DNA from: Argyresthia goedartella
Lineage: Eukaryota > Arthropoda > Insecta > Lepidoptera > Argyresthiidae
Length of the DNA: 64,000 nucleotides
Assembly (NCBI GenBank): GCA_949825045.1
Contig: OX463829.1
Location: 3,224,001 to 3,288,000, forward strand
Direction of reading: 5' to 3'
Positions within the stretch are counted from its first letter, which is position 1. Every line of letters starts with the position of its first letter. The translations under genes were made by a program, and so were the position numbers. Below the pieces are notes generated by a model. It was not told the origin of the DNA, did no database searches, and saw only the letters and a list, made by a program, of their open reading frames with translations. Below are positions 9,816 to 20,862 of this stretch, in pieces.

Positions 9816-10408
9816 AAAGATATTTTAAAAGGGAAGTATTTACCGTAACATCAGATTTTGATTGACACAACATACTGGTTTTTCATGGCAAAATTACTAG
9901 AAAGGTGAGAAACAGAACAGATAAATTTTGTCGCAAATTTCAGTATTTTTTTACCTAAGTCGGGCAATAGTCGTTCGCTCAGTTAGCGTTTTATTTGCTC
10001 ATTAAATTATTAACAATTTTCAAACAGATACTTGGCTTTACTCATGGAATAAATGAGTTACGGAGAATTCGAAGCTGCCACCAAAAAACTCCGCACCGTA
10101 ATCCAGCGAATGTAGAGCAACGACAATCAGAGCAGACAAGCAATTGTGGTGCGTGACGGTCAAGTTCACACGCATTATGCAATGCTATAGAGGGAAATTG
10201 AAACGTCATGTGAATGAATGGGATTGCTTTGAGATTGGGAGCTATTCGATTTGGTTGAGTGAAGAGTGGTGGTGTTATGCATTTAATGAAAATATAGTAT
10301 TCTCTTAGTTTTTTTTTTGTTTTTTTTTTTGTATTACATAATAATGGAACTCAGAAAAAACATATAAAAGGCCAGCTTACCTTGTAGCAAGCACTGTACA
10401 TTGTTGGG
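9816..10408. other. Unclassified stretch
   Basis: No recognised gene. T-run near 10310. Confidence 0.3.
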
Positions 10409-10980
10409 AAAAAAGCGGCCAAGTGGGAGTCGGACTCGTCCATGAATGGTACCGTTGTAGCGAGTAATTATGTGACGTTTGTGTTGTAACTTTGTTTTTC
10501 ATAATGTTTGTATTAATGACAAAGTTATGTTTGTGGTTTTTAATAAATGTTTTATACCTAAAAAACTCCTTTTTAGGGTTACGAACCCGAAGGGTTCCAA
10601 ACGGGACCCTATTACTAAGACTCCGCTGTCCGTCCGTCCGTCCGTCCGTCCGTCTGTCACCAGGCTGTATCTCAAAAACCTAGCTAGCTAGAGAATTGAA
10701 ATTTTCACAGATTATGTATTTCTGTTGCCGCTATAACAACAAATACTAAAAAACAGGATGAAATAAATATTTAAGGGGACTCCCATACAACAATACCACA
10801 TACAAACTTATGGATGCACCTGGTTACGTACATGGAGTGTAAAAGTAACCGCACCAATAACTTTGTAAACAACATTTTGCTGTGTAAAATCTAAACTATT
10901 CACTCCACACCATCGCTTCCATTTAACGGTGTTACGGAACCCTTCGTGCGCGATTTAGACTCGCACTTGACCGGTTTTTT
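10409..10980 (-). mobile_element. (GTCY)n MITE with a head at both ends
   Basis: The main part, 10573-10980 on the minus strand, starts AAACCGGTCAAGTGCGAGTC and ends with the GTCC microsatellite (10625-10655), CTTAGTAATAGGGTCCCGTT and GGGTTCGTAACCC. It is very close to the copies at 12796 and 37964. A second, plus-strand head (GCGGCCAAGTGGGAGTCGGA) lies at 10413, so the whole has heads at both ends. It matches the published lepidopteran MITE class with hitchhiking (GTCY)n repeats. Confidence 0.7.
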
Positions 10981-11124
10981 ATTTTGTTCAAACCAATTTT
11001 CGTTAAAAGTGTGTATTGAAATACACAGCATATATTTTTTGTAGATTTTTCACTCTCATACTTTAAAAGTTAAAGAGGGGGTGGGGTCATTTTTCGACTT
11101 TGGAAGGGTCTGTCTCAGTCTAAA
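10981..11124. other. Unclassified stretch
   Basis: AT-rich, no recognised feature. Confidence 0.3.
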
Positions 11125-11225
11125 ATGTTATGAGCAAAGGCGAGCTTATCTCTAAAGAGAGATTTCTTCCAACGAACCTAGGCAAGACAGGAGAGTTTAT
11201 GCAACAGGACAGTCCTTGTGCGCAA
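11125..11225 (+). repeat. Dispersed repeat shared with 25335-25445 (minus)
   Basis: ATGAGCAAAGGCGAGCTTAT, CAACGAACCTAGGCAAGACA and GGAGAG match the reverse complement of 25335-25445. Possibly a LINE 3' untranslated piece. Confidence 0.5.
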
Positions 11226-12279
11226 TAAAACTGTATACATACGTGCGAAAATGACTGAAAATATATATAAAATATATACCTTAACGATATAAAATTCAAT
11301 ATACATGTGCATGCTACATATATAAACGATACCTATTACGGAAGAGAAAGTAAATGCAATTTCAATCTTTTCTTAAAATGGAAAATTAAGTGACTATGCA
11401 CAGTATACTTATGAAAAACGACAACTAGTGGACGCTGAACTTAAGGGCTGTAGTTTTCTCCTTGGTAAGAGTTTTTTGGAATATAATTCTGAAAGCAAAA
11501 TCACGTCACGCCTTTTACCATACGGGGTGGCAGAAGCACAGGCTCACTCATCGCCGTATTAACGTAAGAACTTCTTACAAAACCTCAAACGATAGTCATC
11601 GTCATCATAAATACTATTGTGAAAGCAGAACATGCCCTTAGGAGCAAAATTGTTGCCTAGCAATCTGGATCTTACTGACTCGATCAACCTTATGTGCTTG
11701 GAATAGAGGCTTGAATTGCTTGAAGGATTGGTGGTGGTAAGATTGCAGAGCTTTAAGTGCTAACAGACATTACCTTCATTCGCTGAATCTCTGCTACTGA
11801 TGATGACTGATGCCCGCAACTTCATCTGCACGTTCCTAGGAATTATCATTTACCCAGGTAACGTTACCCTCCTTCTGGTGCAGTCGCATAAAAAGTATTA
11901 TATATGTCAATCTAGCTCATACACTAACTCTGTGCTGAAATTAATTCAAATCAAGTGTAGTCAAATTTTAAGTGGTTGATAGGTACATAATTCTGAGAAT
12001 TTTTTATTATGAAACCGATTTGGTCAGAGCAACTTTATTTTTTTCTTTTGAAAACAATTTTTCTGGGCGCGGTCCAAAATATATATTATTATTAATATTA
12101 CGAGCCTAATGTCCCACCATGTAAAACGAACTCATAATAGCTAAAAGTGGATGTAAAACGAACTACTAACTAAGGCTTTAGAGTAACAGACAAGTAGATA
12201 ATATAATAAACGTACACAAATTCCTTTAATTTAAAAACCATGTAAAAGCAACTTTGTCAAATAAGGGATATTATATAAA
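11226..12279. other. Mostly unclassified; small SINE-C tail fragment
   Basis: At 11505-11560 ACGCCTTTTACCATACGGGG and TGGCAGAAGCACA match SINE-C tail type 1 on the minus strand. At 12012-12050 AACCGATTTGGTCAGAGCAA with CTTTATTTTT is shared with 53630. Nothing else was recognised. Confidence 0.4.
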
Positions 12280-12410
12280 TGACAAGACTGTATGGGGGTT
12301 AATTTGATTCAACACAGAACTCGCTGTTAATAACTTTCTAACTATTTATTCCTGCATATTTTTTATAATAATTAATATTGTAATATTTGTATTAGTAAAA
12401 CACAATTTTT
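12280..12410 (+). repeat. Dispersed repeat shared with 6360-6480
   Basis: GACAAGACTGTATGGGGGTT, ACTCGCTGTTAATAACTTTC and a TAATATTGTAATATTTGTAT tail correspond to 6360-6480. Confidence 0.45.
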
Positions 12411-12619
12411 TTAAAAGAGTTCCTCCTCCACAGTGGTCCAATGTAAAGAAGTGGAAAAAATGACGTTTGCTAAGTTTATGTTAATATCTACATTAATAAA
12501 TAAAATTTGAGTTTTGACATGTTTGACTTTTGGTGTCTTTTAAATTTGGAGAATAAGAGAACGACCGAATAAAATCTAATTGAGCGAATGACCATGAGCA
12601 GCAGAATTTCCAGAAATGA

Positions 12620-12795
12620 GCGAAGTAATACTGCATGACAAAATTACTGATTTGAATTGCACGACAAAATTACTGATTTGCGCAACAAATTTTACTACTT
12701 AAAGACAGTCTGTGTGAAGTGGCGGGTTTCGCTTCGATGTCCTCCTTTATCCTTTTTGTAAGGTTGAACATGTAACAACAACAAAATCATACATA
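12620..12795. repeat. Short tandem motif, then repeat shared with 23830 and 25735
   Basis: GACAAAATTACTGATTTG occurs twice about 25 bases apart (12638 and 12662). The following AGGTTGAACATGTAACAACA is found again at about 23833 and 25752. Confidence 0.45.
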
Positions 12796-13199
12796 AAAGA
12801 ACCGGTCAAGTGCGAGTCTAAATCGCGCACGAAGGGTTCCGTACCACCGTTCAATGGAAGCGATGGTGTGGAGTGAATATTTTGGATTTTACACAGCAAA
12901 ATATTGTTTACAAAGTTATTGGTGCGGTTACTTTCAAACTCCATGTACGTAACCAGGTGCATCCATAAGTTTGTATGTGGTATTGTTGTATGGGAGCCCC
13001 CTTAAATATTTATTTTATCCTGTTTTTTAGTATTTATTGTTATAGCGGCAACAGAAATACATAATCTGTGAAAATTTCAACTCTCTAGCTAGCTAGGTTC
13101 TTGAGATACAGCCTGGTGACAGACGGACGGACGGACGGACGGACGGACAGCGAAGTTTTAGTAATAGGGTTCCGTTCTTACCCGTTGGGTGAACGGAAC
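12796..13199 (+). mobile_element. (GTCY)n MITE, well preserved
   Basis: Head GAACCGGTCAAGTGCGAGTC, GCGCACGAAGGGTTCCGTAC; body ATGTACGTAACCAGGTGCAT; CTAGCTAGCTAGGTTCTTGA; GGAC microsatellite at about 13118-13147; end TTAGTAATAGGGTTCCGTTC. It is nearly identical, in opposite orientation, to 10573-10980. Confidence 0.75.
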
Positions 13200-13725
13200 T
13201 GAACAACGTTCACTGAACAATATTTTGATCTGAACTTGGAACTCTTGTGGGCGTTACGGTATTTGACTGCTAGTCAAATGAGATATTTTTTAGGAACTGT
13301 CAAAACGGTAATTTTGTTCATGGGTACTATTAAATACTAGCATGTGACGTCATAATCAAATGCTGTCTTTATAACACAAAATTGAGTTTATAAAATATAA
13401 CTGCTGGAAATATACAATTCTGAAATTGACAAACGTTTTTGTTGAAGTAGGTTCAGCTTGAGACAAGTTTATAGATTTATTGGACTACCTTTCCAAATAC
13501 CGTATTCTGTCTTGACTTGATTGCCTTATTTTTGTATTTTATTATTTATTTTCTCCATACAAATAGCAGATTTAAACTAAGGTTTAAATTAACGGATGAT
13601 GTAATAAATAAAGCTGTGATAGTGAATACGTTATAAAACAAAAATCGATTTTTATTTAAACATTTTTTTAAACACAAAATTACATCCACACAAGTTTCGT
13701 CAATTTCAATTTAAATATAATAAAA
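13200..13725. other. Unclassified stretch
   Basis: No recognised gene or repeat boundary. Confidence 0.3.
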
Positions 13726-13865
13726 TGAAACCACCCCGGGACTTTGTAGAGGCAAAGGTTTTCATGACGCTGGCAGCATTTCCCTGGTCCATAACCAGGG
13801 AGATCCTTTACATCAGAAATGCCCCAGAGCGGCAGTCAAAACCTCTATCCCTTAGGTGGGATACC
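13726..13865 (-). pseudogene. LINE ORF C-terminal fragment (same type as 62640-62925)
   Basis: The minus strand reads RGFDCRSGAFLM, a stop, then RISLVMDQGNAASVMKTF. The fragment at 62640 reads RAGAFLGQRLSLAIQRGNAA. Shared points are the AGAFL/SGAFL stretch, the (Q)R-[IL]-S-L run and the QGNAAS/RGNAAS block, a signature I know from the C-terminus of a non-LTR retrotransposon group common in Lepidoptera. It is short and contains a stop. Confidence 0.4.
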
Positions 13866-15097
13866 CCAAATACTTAACAAAAGATTTTCCCTTGCTATTT
13901 TTCCAAATCCCAGTAGTCTCGAGCGCAAGTGAAACAAAGATGTGGTTGCCCGTGAGTGCGGAAAGTTATTATATAAAATTATACACTTCTTGCAATAGAA
14001 TTAAAATATTAAATAGGAATTGTATGCAAATCTCTTAAATAAATTATTAAAGTTAAAAGCAACATTTTATTTGTGTTTGGAGGTCAATGTGTTACTCAAG
14101 TTCGTACCTAAACTGAAAAAGAGGTAACTTTAAATTAAATCCTTTCGAATTGTTTACTTCATCCGCCATTCACTCATTAATTAAAACTTAAATATTTGAG
14201 GCGTGACTAACACAGAAAGAGACTAGGTCCACTTGTATAAAATTAAATTTACTAAGCAGTCAGCTGTTCAGGATTTTTTTTCCTAATTTCGCGCGCGAAT
14301 CACAGCGGCGGCCTACTCGACATAAACCTTATTGATGGCCAAGTACTAAGCCATTGTTAATTACTTAAGAAATACAGAATTGGTATTGTAATTCGTTAGC
14401 AACTGTCAAAGTGTATGAAATATGTTAAGCTTAAATCAGATTAGTACGTTATACACTAGAGGATTTAAATCTGTAGAGTATACCAAAGCCCTAAAATTTC
14501 AAGACACTTATTTTTGTTTTTTACCACACGATTTTTTTCTCAGATTTACCCGTAAAAAGCAATATATCCTGGTTTTTTTTCATTGTTTACACTGTGCTTA
14601 TTCACTGCACCATCAAGTACAATTATTTTTATCATATGATTTATTGTCATTTCTTTTAGAAACCTACAAATTTCACAACAAATTCATCATGTGTGGATGA
14701 ATATGTACTTAGTCACTGCTTTTTCACTCTTGTGTCTTTGCCATTATTTTTGTCCCTGTCTACATGCCAGGACGTTCTTTTTATCTATAATCAACGATGA
14801 AGGACTTTCTTGAGTGATGCTTAATCTTTGAACAGATTTAGCTACAGAGTAGTTAGTAGTCTCAAGAACATATTAAGTACTCTCAGGTATTATTTTGTAT
14901 ATTATATGAAGTATTTAAAATAAAGTATTAAATAACTGGCTTAACGGCATAACTGTGCCTTGCCACCACAAATGGGACAAGACCACTAAAAGTTCCCGCC
15001 ATATTTTTCATAAATTTTGCTTACTTTCTTGTCGGCTAGTTAACAAGTTTCCATAGTGTCGTGCAGTTAACGCAGAAACAATAAAAAAATCTTTGTT
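13866..15097. other. Unclassified stretch
   Basis: AT-rich. A frame at 14422-14700 (92 codons) lacks any recognised motif, and its composition matches the surrounding non-coding DNA. Confidence 0.3.
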
Positions 15098-15167
15098 TTT
15101 GGCAATAAACAATTTTTATATCTTTCTTTTTCTTAAAAGAAAGATATAAAAATTGTTTATTGCCAAA
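15098..15167. repeat. Perfect 33-bp-stem hairpin with 4-base loop
   Basis: Arm TTTGGCAATAAACAATTTTT and ATATCTTTCTTTT (15098-15130) is followed by loop TCTT and its exact reverse complement (15135-15167). No mismatch over 33 pairs. It abuts the start of a (GTCY)n-type MITE. Confidence 0.85.
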
Positions 15168-15790
15168 TATAAAAAACAGGCAAGTGCGAATCATACCTGA
15201 TAAGAAGGGTTCTTTACCATTTTACAAGAAATAACTTAAAAAAATGACTATTGTATCGGACCCCTCTTTTTTATTGCGTGTAGTTCATAATTTGTAGCTT
15301 ATTTAAATATTTATATATTTAGTTTATTTATTTTTTAATTTGTATATTGGGAAAACATATATAGAAACAAAAATAAACACAGAAGGCCAATAAAAGGTTT
15401 TCACGTGTAGAGACATGATGAAGAAAAGAGAAAATACATATGAACTTAATATCAAACTAGTTTCGCTTACATAACGTATTTATATGACAATAAATTTCAA
15501 TGTCAATTAGCTCATTGGGAGCATGCTAATAGCTCAGTCATGTTCGTAAATACGCCGAAGAATTCTCTGTGCAGCCGCTGCCTCGCTGAACTAACACTCG
15601 AGCAGAGCTGATAGGTCGAGTTCAAATCGCCTACTCAGCTTATTAAAATTATCACTTGCTTGTCATTTTAAATTTTAACTTTCTAACTTTAACGCTTCTT
15701 GAAACGCTTCGGACAGACCGACAGACAGACGGACGACGGACAGTGGAGGCTTCGTTATATGGTCCCATTTGGCACCCTTCGCGGACGAAA
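15168..15790 (+). mobile_element. Diverged (GTCY)n-type MITE
   Basis: The head AAACAGGCAAGTGCGAATCA, AAGAAGGGTTCTTTACC and the tail GACAGACCGACAGACAGACG, TTCGTTATATGGTCCCATTT, GGCACCCTTCGCGG delimit it. The interior differs from the close copies. Confidence 0.5.
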
Positions 15791-15860
15791 TCCTCAATAA
15801 TTCCTCATTTAAAGACAACAAATATCGTTTACTGATATAGGTTTTGACTCACAATAGTAG

Positions 15861-16165
15861 TTTATCTACACACGTATCATAAACCCTCTTTACTGCGTAC
15901 AAAAACCGCACGTTATGATCAGCAAAATGTTAAACTACTTGGTAAAAACTAATTTCTTATCTGAAAAATTACACATTATGACCATAATGTGTAGTTTTTC
16001 TACATATTATGACATTCAAATTTCGAATGCCGACGCCCGCCTGCGTGCCGCCGCTACTTTGTGAAGTTGTTACTACTGAACAAGCTAAACAAGTGCAAAG
16101 GAATTATCAATGCCACCATGCCGGTCGAACATGCGGTTCCTAAACACATTAAAGAGAGCTTACAG
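15861..16165 (+). mobile_element. Hairpin MITE copy B, first of a head-to-head pair
   Basis: It starts TTTATCTACACACGTATCAT and runs to AACACATTAAAGAGAGCTTA, where the sequence switches into the other copy without its own palindromic module. Confidence 0.7.
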
Positions 16166-16628
16166 AGTAACAGTCACATAATAGTAGTTTATGTGACTGT
16201 TACATAATGGAGGGCATTAATACTCGAGAGTGGGTTCATGAAACGAGCCGAAGGCGAGTTTCATAATAGTATCACTCGAGAGTTTTAATGCCTAATTATG
16301 TACAGTTACAATACATACTAGTTTATCTACACACATATCATAAGATCTTTTTGATGTGTTTAGGAACCGCATGTTCGACCAGCATTGAGGCATTGATAAT
16401 TGCTCTGCATTTATTTAGCTTGTTCAGTAGTACCAACTTCACAGACAAACTAGGGGCGGCACGCAGGCGGGCGTCGGCGTTCGAAATTTTAATATCATAA
16501 TTTGTCGAAAATTGTTTTATGGTTTTAATTAATATTCAGATAAGAAATGAGTTTTTACCAAGTACTGGTCGTAACGTGCGGTTTTTGGACGCAGTAAAGA
16601 GGGTTTATGATACGTGCGTAGATAAATA
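16166..16628 (-). mobile_element. Hairpin MITE copy C, second of the pair
   Basis: On the plus strand it opens with GTAGTTTATGTGACTGTTAC, then the palindrome GGCATTAATACTCGAGAGTG to GAGAGTTTTAATGCC, then the body in reverse, ending GGTTTATGATACGTGCGTAG with ATAAA. Together with copy B it forms an inverted repeat of about 770 bases. Confidence 0.7.
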
Positions 16629-16904
16629 TTTATAGAGAATAGTTTTTATAGAGCCTTATTGGATGCTATAAGTCACTTTATATCCGAATACTAAAGTTAA
16701 GTTTGTTAGATCACAACTTCCAAATATAACCTGGATAAATTTGAAGTGAAGTGAAGCGGAGCGGAGCAAGGCGATCCCATGTAGTTAAGTTTTAAAATAG
16801 GGTGTAAAAACGGTATTCGCTCATCGGAAACAATCGTGCAACACATGGGTGAGACGGGACTGGACGGCTGTCCGTTTCTATGTTGCATTTATTTCGGGCG
16901 CTTT
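16629..16904. other. Unclassified stretch
   Basis: It contains a small imperfect repeat GTGAAGTGAAGCGGAGCGGA at about 16746. No gene was recognised. Confidence 0.3.
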
Positions 16905-17240
16905 CGTGTTCCCGGCTACCACCGCTACTCGGCGGTAGGTATACCTCGCGCCACGAATTAAGAGCGCTGTTGGCGGTATTGAAAAGTGACTACTGCGCAT
17001 TCAACGCAACCGCTCATAACTCGTGGCGCGAGGTATAGTCGTGTAGCTGGTCAGAGAGGCACTAATAGGGCAGCTTGAAAACTTCTGACAGTCCTGTTGG
17101 CCTCTAGCCCGACAACTCCAGCAACCAACACTGAGATAGCGTAGAAAACTGCTCAATCTTACTCGTATCCAAGTAAAGGCAAGTGCCTCTCGGTGGGGAC
17201 CTTAATGGGTTACATTATTATTATTATTATTATGTTTAAG
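16905..17240 (+). mobile_element. SINE-C copy, tail type 2, split by a small MITE
   Basis: CCGGCTACCACCGCTACTCG before the MITE, and CAACACTGAGATAGCGTAGA, GCTCAATCTTACTCGTATCC and GGACCTTAATGGGTTACATT after it, follow the order of the intact copy at 63220-63510 (minus). It ends in (ATT)n at about 17214-17233. The tRNA head is missing. Confidence 0.55.
16940..17037. mobile_element. 98-bp MITE, TATACCTCGCGCC family
   Basis: The ends TATACCTCGCGCCACGAATT and AACTCGTGGCGCGAGGTATA are nearly perfect inverted repeats of about 20 bases. It lies within a SINE-C copy. A longer relative with the same ends is at 8330-8711. Confidence 0.75.
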
Positions 17241-17299
17241 TCATTTGGGATGTTTTTTTTTTTTGGGCTTAAGTTTTTACTCAATTCCGTAAATACTTA

Positions 17300-17749
17300 A
17301 TAGTAGTTTATGTGACTGCTACATAATGGAGGGCATTAAAACTCGAGAGTGGGTTAATGAAACGAGCCAAAGGCGAGTTTCATAATAATATCACTCGGGA
17401 GTTTTAATGTCTAATTATGTACAGTTACATACACTAGTTTATCTACACACATATCATAAGCTCTCTTTGATGTGTTCAGGAACCGCATGTTTGACCGGCA
17501 TTGTGGCTCTGCAGTTGTTTAGCTTATTCTGTAGTACCAACTTCACAGACAAACTAGGGGCGGCACGCGGGCGAGCGTCGGCGTTCGAAATTTGAATGTT
17601 ATAATATGTAGAAAAATTAAACATTATGGATATAAAGTGTAATTTTTCAGATAAGAAATGAGTTTTAGCAAGTAGTTTAACATTATGCTGATCGTAACGT
17701 GCGGTTTTTTACGCAGTAAAGAGGGTTTATGATACGTGTGTAGATAAAC
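17300..17749 (-). mobile_element. Hairpin MITE copy D
   Basis: The palindrome module GGCATTAAAACTCGAGAGTG to GGGAGTTTTAATGTC at about 17332-17410 is followed by the body in reverse and the end GGTTTATGATACGTGTGTAG plus ATAAA. Flanked on the left by a T-run. Confidence 0.75.
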
Positions 17750-18358
17750 ATAATTAAACCTTGGTAGGTACTGAATTATGTGTAGTGTAAGTAGTAGACA
17801 TTGCAATGTTTTGAATTGCTATGTGTCACAAAGGTGTCATACTAACGTGGACGCATGTTTGTGCAATTTTGACACAAATCATGGTGTATGTGAGAAACAC
17901 CCACAATCTCATGACAATGACCTCATTTTTCTCCGAATTTCTCACCACTGTTATTGTGAAATCAAGTCGAATATTTTTAACCAGGTCAATAATAAATACA
18001 GGGCATCGGCTGAATATCCTCCTGAGAATCGTAGAGTCAACTAAGGCCATGCACTCTGAGCTACTGAATGGGAACTGATCAGTGACGTGTATTACTAACT
18101 AGCTTTTCTCACTGTCACTTCCTGTGTGATCAAATTGACCCAGAAAGGGTGGAGATGTTAATGACTCGTTTGTGAGTCATCTTGGCGACTATGCCGGACA
18201 AAGAGTCATGTTTCCAAGGTGTCACTATCGTCACATTCAGTCCACATCAAACAACTTATAATAATAATAATAATAATAATAATAATTGTTTATTTACAGA
18301 CTATTATGTCCAATATAAAATGTCAAAATTTAAATATAAATCCCAGAGGCCTCCCCCT
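17750..18358. other. Unclassified stretch with an (AAT)n microsatellite
   Basis: Overlapping frames on both strands at 17778-18078 have no recognised domain. (AAT)n at about 18260-18287. Confidence 0.35.
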
Positions 18359-18627
18359 CTATACAAGGTGACATTTAATAAGATGACCATATTTTGAGGA
18401 ATGATAGTACCCATAATTATGAACAACTTTCTCTAAGAAACATATGGTCGCAAAGGGAAAAAAAATGTCCCCCAGTACATTGACCCGATCAGCTGATTAC
18501 AAGTTACTGTGGGGGCACCAAAGTTTTATTTTGTTTGCGACCATATGTTTCTTGGGGAATGTTGTTCATAATGCAGTACTATCATTCCCTTAAATATGGT
18601 CAGCTCATTAAATGTCACCTTGTATAG
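18359..18627. mobile_element. Fold-back MITE, about 270 bp with about 100-bp inverted arms
   Basis: It starts CTATACAAGGTGACATTTAA and ends TTAAATGTCACCTTGTATAG. The arms also share GACCATATTTTGAGGAATGA, GAACAACTTTC and AAACATATGGTCGCAAA. The centre has CATTGACCCGATCAGCTGAT. Halves or full copies are at 37717, 40524 and 46890-47430. Confidence 0.75.
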
Positions 18628-19401
18628 CGCCAATCCGCACGGTCGAAGGTGTATCAAATTTTAATATTATAGAGCTCTATTATTCTTTATGAAAAATCTA
18701 ACACTGTGCCTCAGTCAAATTTAGGTAATGAACTTAACAAATACGAAAACTGTTTCGCAAGCAAATTCAAAAATAGGAGGGATCGACTGAAGATGGTAAA
18801 CGCAGACTGATCGGCCTATAATTTGTTGTCTTGTATTAGAAATGTATTATATTTTTTAATTTTTATAAATACACTTCAAAGTATTTTTTTGCTTGGGGGG
18901 ACTGGTCCAAGCTGGTTTCTCATAAGTAATGAACACATTACAGCTTTTGTTTGTTCTTATATATTTCTTTTGTAAGTTTGATATTTAGGACATCTTATTA
19001 TCACTTATAGATAAGACGTTATAATTGTCATTAGATTAGATTAATTTTATATTGTACATTGTGACATAAAAAAAAAAATAAAAAAAATGTAGAATCTTGG
19101 TCTTATTTTCTCTGAAGGCCGTATTTCCGAGGCACTGTTATAGTTAAGTGGTTATGGTATACTGTGCGAGATTCAGCCAAGAATCAACACTTGAAAGGGA
19201 AGTTACCTTTTTCATACTCAAACCATAATCCAAAATTAATTATAGTTCAGTTGATCATATTTGATTTATTTTTATTTTTCTCCATATATAAGTGTTTGAC
19301 TTCGTATGCATGTATGACTTGTAAAAGTGCATTAATTTGGCCTACTTACAATAAATAATCTGAGTTTGAATTTATATTTTTGCTGCAACCTATGTAAGCA
19401 C
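18628..19401. other. Unclassified stretch
   Basis: A-rich run at 19067-19090 and a frame at 19164-19358 without known motifs. Confidence 0.3.
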
Positions 19402-19598
19402 GGGGGTTACCACAACGTGTTAGCCGATTCAGATTGGGAACCTAATTTGATCCGCAAAATTACCGTGACCGTCTTAAAACAAGTCTTGGTATTAGGTAAA
19501 TAAAGCCCAATATGGCGAATTGGAATGAAAATGGTTGCCATGGCGATGCTCTTGTTTTGAACCTAATTTGAATTGGAAAAAGATTGTGGTAACCCTCC
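19402..19598. mobile_element. GGGGGTTACCACAAC MITE, first of a tandem pair
   Basis: The ends GGGGGTTACCACAACGTG and GATTGTGGTAACCCTCC are inverted repeats. The inner segment has GAACCTAATTTGATCCGCAA near the left end and TTGAACCTAATTTGAATTGG near the right end. Confidence 0.7.
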
Positions 19599-19600
19599 AG

Positions 19601-19798
19601 GGGGGTTACCACAACGTCTTATGCCAATTCAGATTAGGAACCTAATTTGATCCGCAAAATCACCGTGACTGTCTTAAAACAAGTCTTGGTATTAGGTAAA
19701 TAAAGCCCATTATAGCGGATTGGAATGGAAATGGTTGCTATGGTGATGTTCTTGTTTTGAACCTAATTTGAATCGGAAACAGATTGTGGTAACCCTCC
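19601..19798. mobile_element. GGGGGTTACCACAAC MITE, second of a tandem pair
   Basis: Same structure as the copy before it, 199 bases downstream, with scattered substitutions (for example GTCTTATGCCAATTCAGATT for GTGTTAGCCGATTCAGATT). Only two bases separate the copies. Confidence 0.7.
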
Positions 19799-20366
19799 TG
19801 GTGCTCGCATGACGTTGATTTACGTGATTCTTAATACGACAATCATCAAAGACCGATCCATTATTTTCGCACATAGCACACAACTACACACTCTAATTGC
19901 GGTATCTACAACACACATAGCCTTGTGTTTTCCTTGACCACTGCCCCAAACAACAATGACCCTTATATCCAGTCCACTTAAGTCTTCATGACTTGGTTGG
20001 TACAACACCATGTCTTTTGTTTCCCACAGTGCACCACAAAGTGTTGACTAGTACGAGAGATGGTAAAATAAGACGTTCATTCACTACTTACATTGTTTTT
20101 TGCTAGGCTTCTTGTTTTAAAATATGTGTATTAATTACTTTGATAACTAAAACTCATGTTCAAGATGTACCGTACTTTTTGCACTAACAGCCAGATACAG
20201 AAAGGATCTTTAAATTTTAAAGCCCAATTAAACGCTAACAGGCGTAACTCGAGGCGTGTGAACAAGGGCACTATGCACTCAGAAATAGGAGCCATGAGTT
20301 ACCAAAAAAACAAAATTTAATGGACCTGCAACCGGCTGTTTGTTACACCATTAAATTGTTATAATC
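19799..20366. other. Unclassified stretch
   Basis: A minus-strand frame at 19820-20011 (63 codons) has no domain I know. Confidence 0.35.
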
Positions 20367-20862
20367 TTTATCTACACACTTATCATAAACCCTCTTTACT
20401 GCGTACAAAAACCGCACGTTACGATCAGCATAATGTTAAACTACTTGGTAAACACTCACTTCTTATCTGAAAAATTACACATTATGACCATAATGTGTAG
20501 TTTTTCTACATATTATGACATTCAAATTTCGAGCGCCGACGCCCGACTGCGTGCCGCCCCTAGTTTGTCTGTGAAGTTGGTACTGACATTCAAATTTCGA
20601 ACGCCGACGCCCAGCTGCGTGAAGTTGGTACTACAGAACAAGCTAAACAATTGTAGAGCCACAATGCCGGTCAAACATGCGGTTCCTGAACACAAAGAGA
20701 GCTTATGATGTGTGTGTAGATAAACTAGCGTATGTAACTGTACATAATTAGGCATTAAAACACTCGAGTGGTATTATTATGAAACTCGCCTTCAGCTCGT
20801 TTCATAAACCCACTCTCGAGCATTAATGCCCTCCATTATGTAGCAGTCACATAAACTATTAC
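20367..20862 (+). mobile_element. Hairpin MITE copy E, full length
   Basis: It starts TTTATCTACACACTTATCAT, carries the body partner ATGTGTGTGTAGATAAACTA near 20709 and the palindrome near 20752-20830 (core GAAACTCGCCTTCAGCTCGT). It ends CACATAAACTATT. Confidence 0.75.

Noticed and set aside
17826..18050. Hydrophobic minus-strand frame (MALVDSTILRRIFSRCPVF)
   Set aside because: No start context, no domain, and equally long frames overlap it on the other strand.
18182..18397. Poly-asparagine protein
   Set aside because: The asparagine run is just the (AAT)n microsatellite at 18260, and the frame runs into a MITE.
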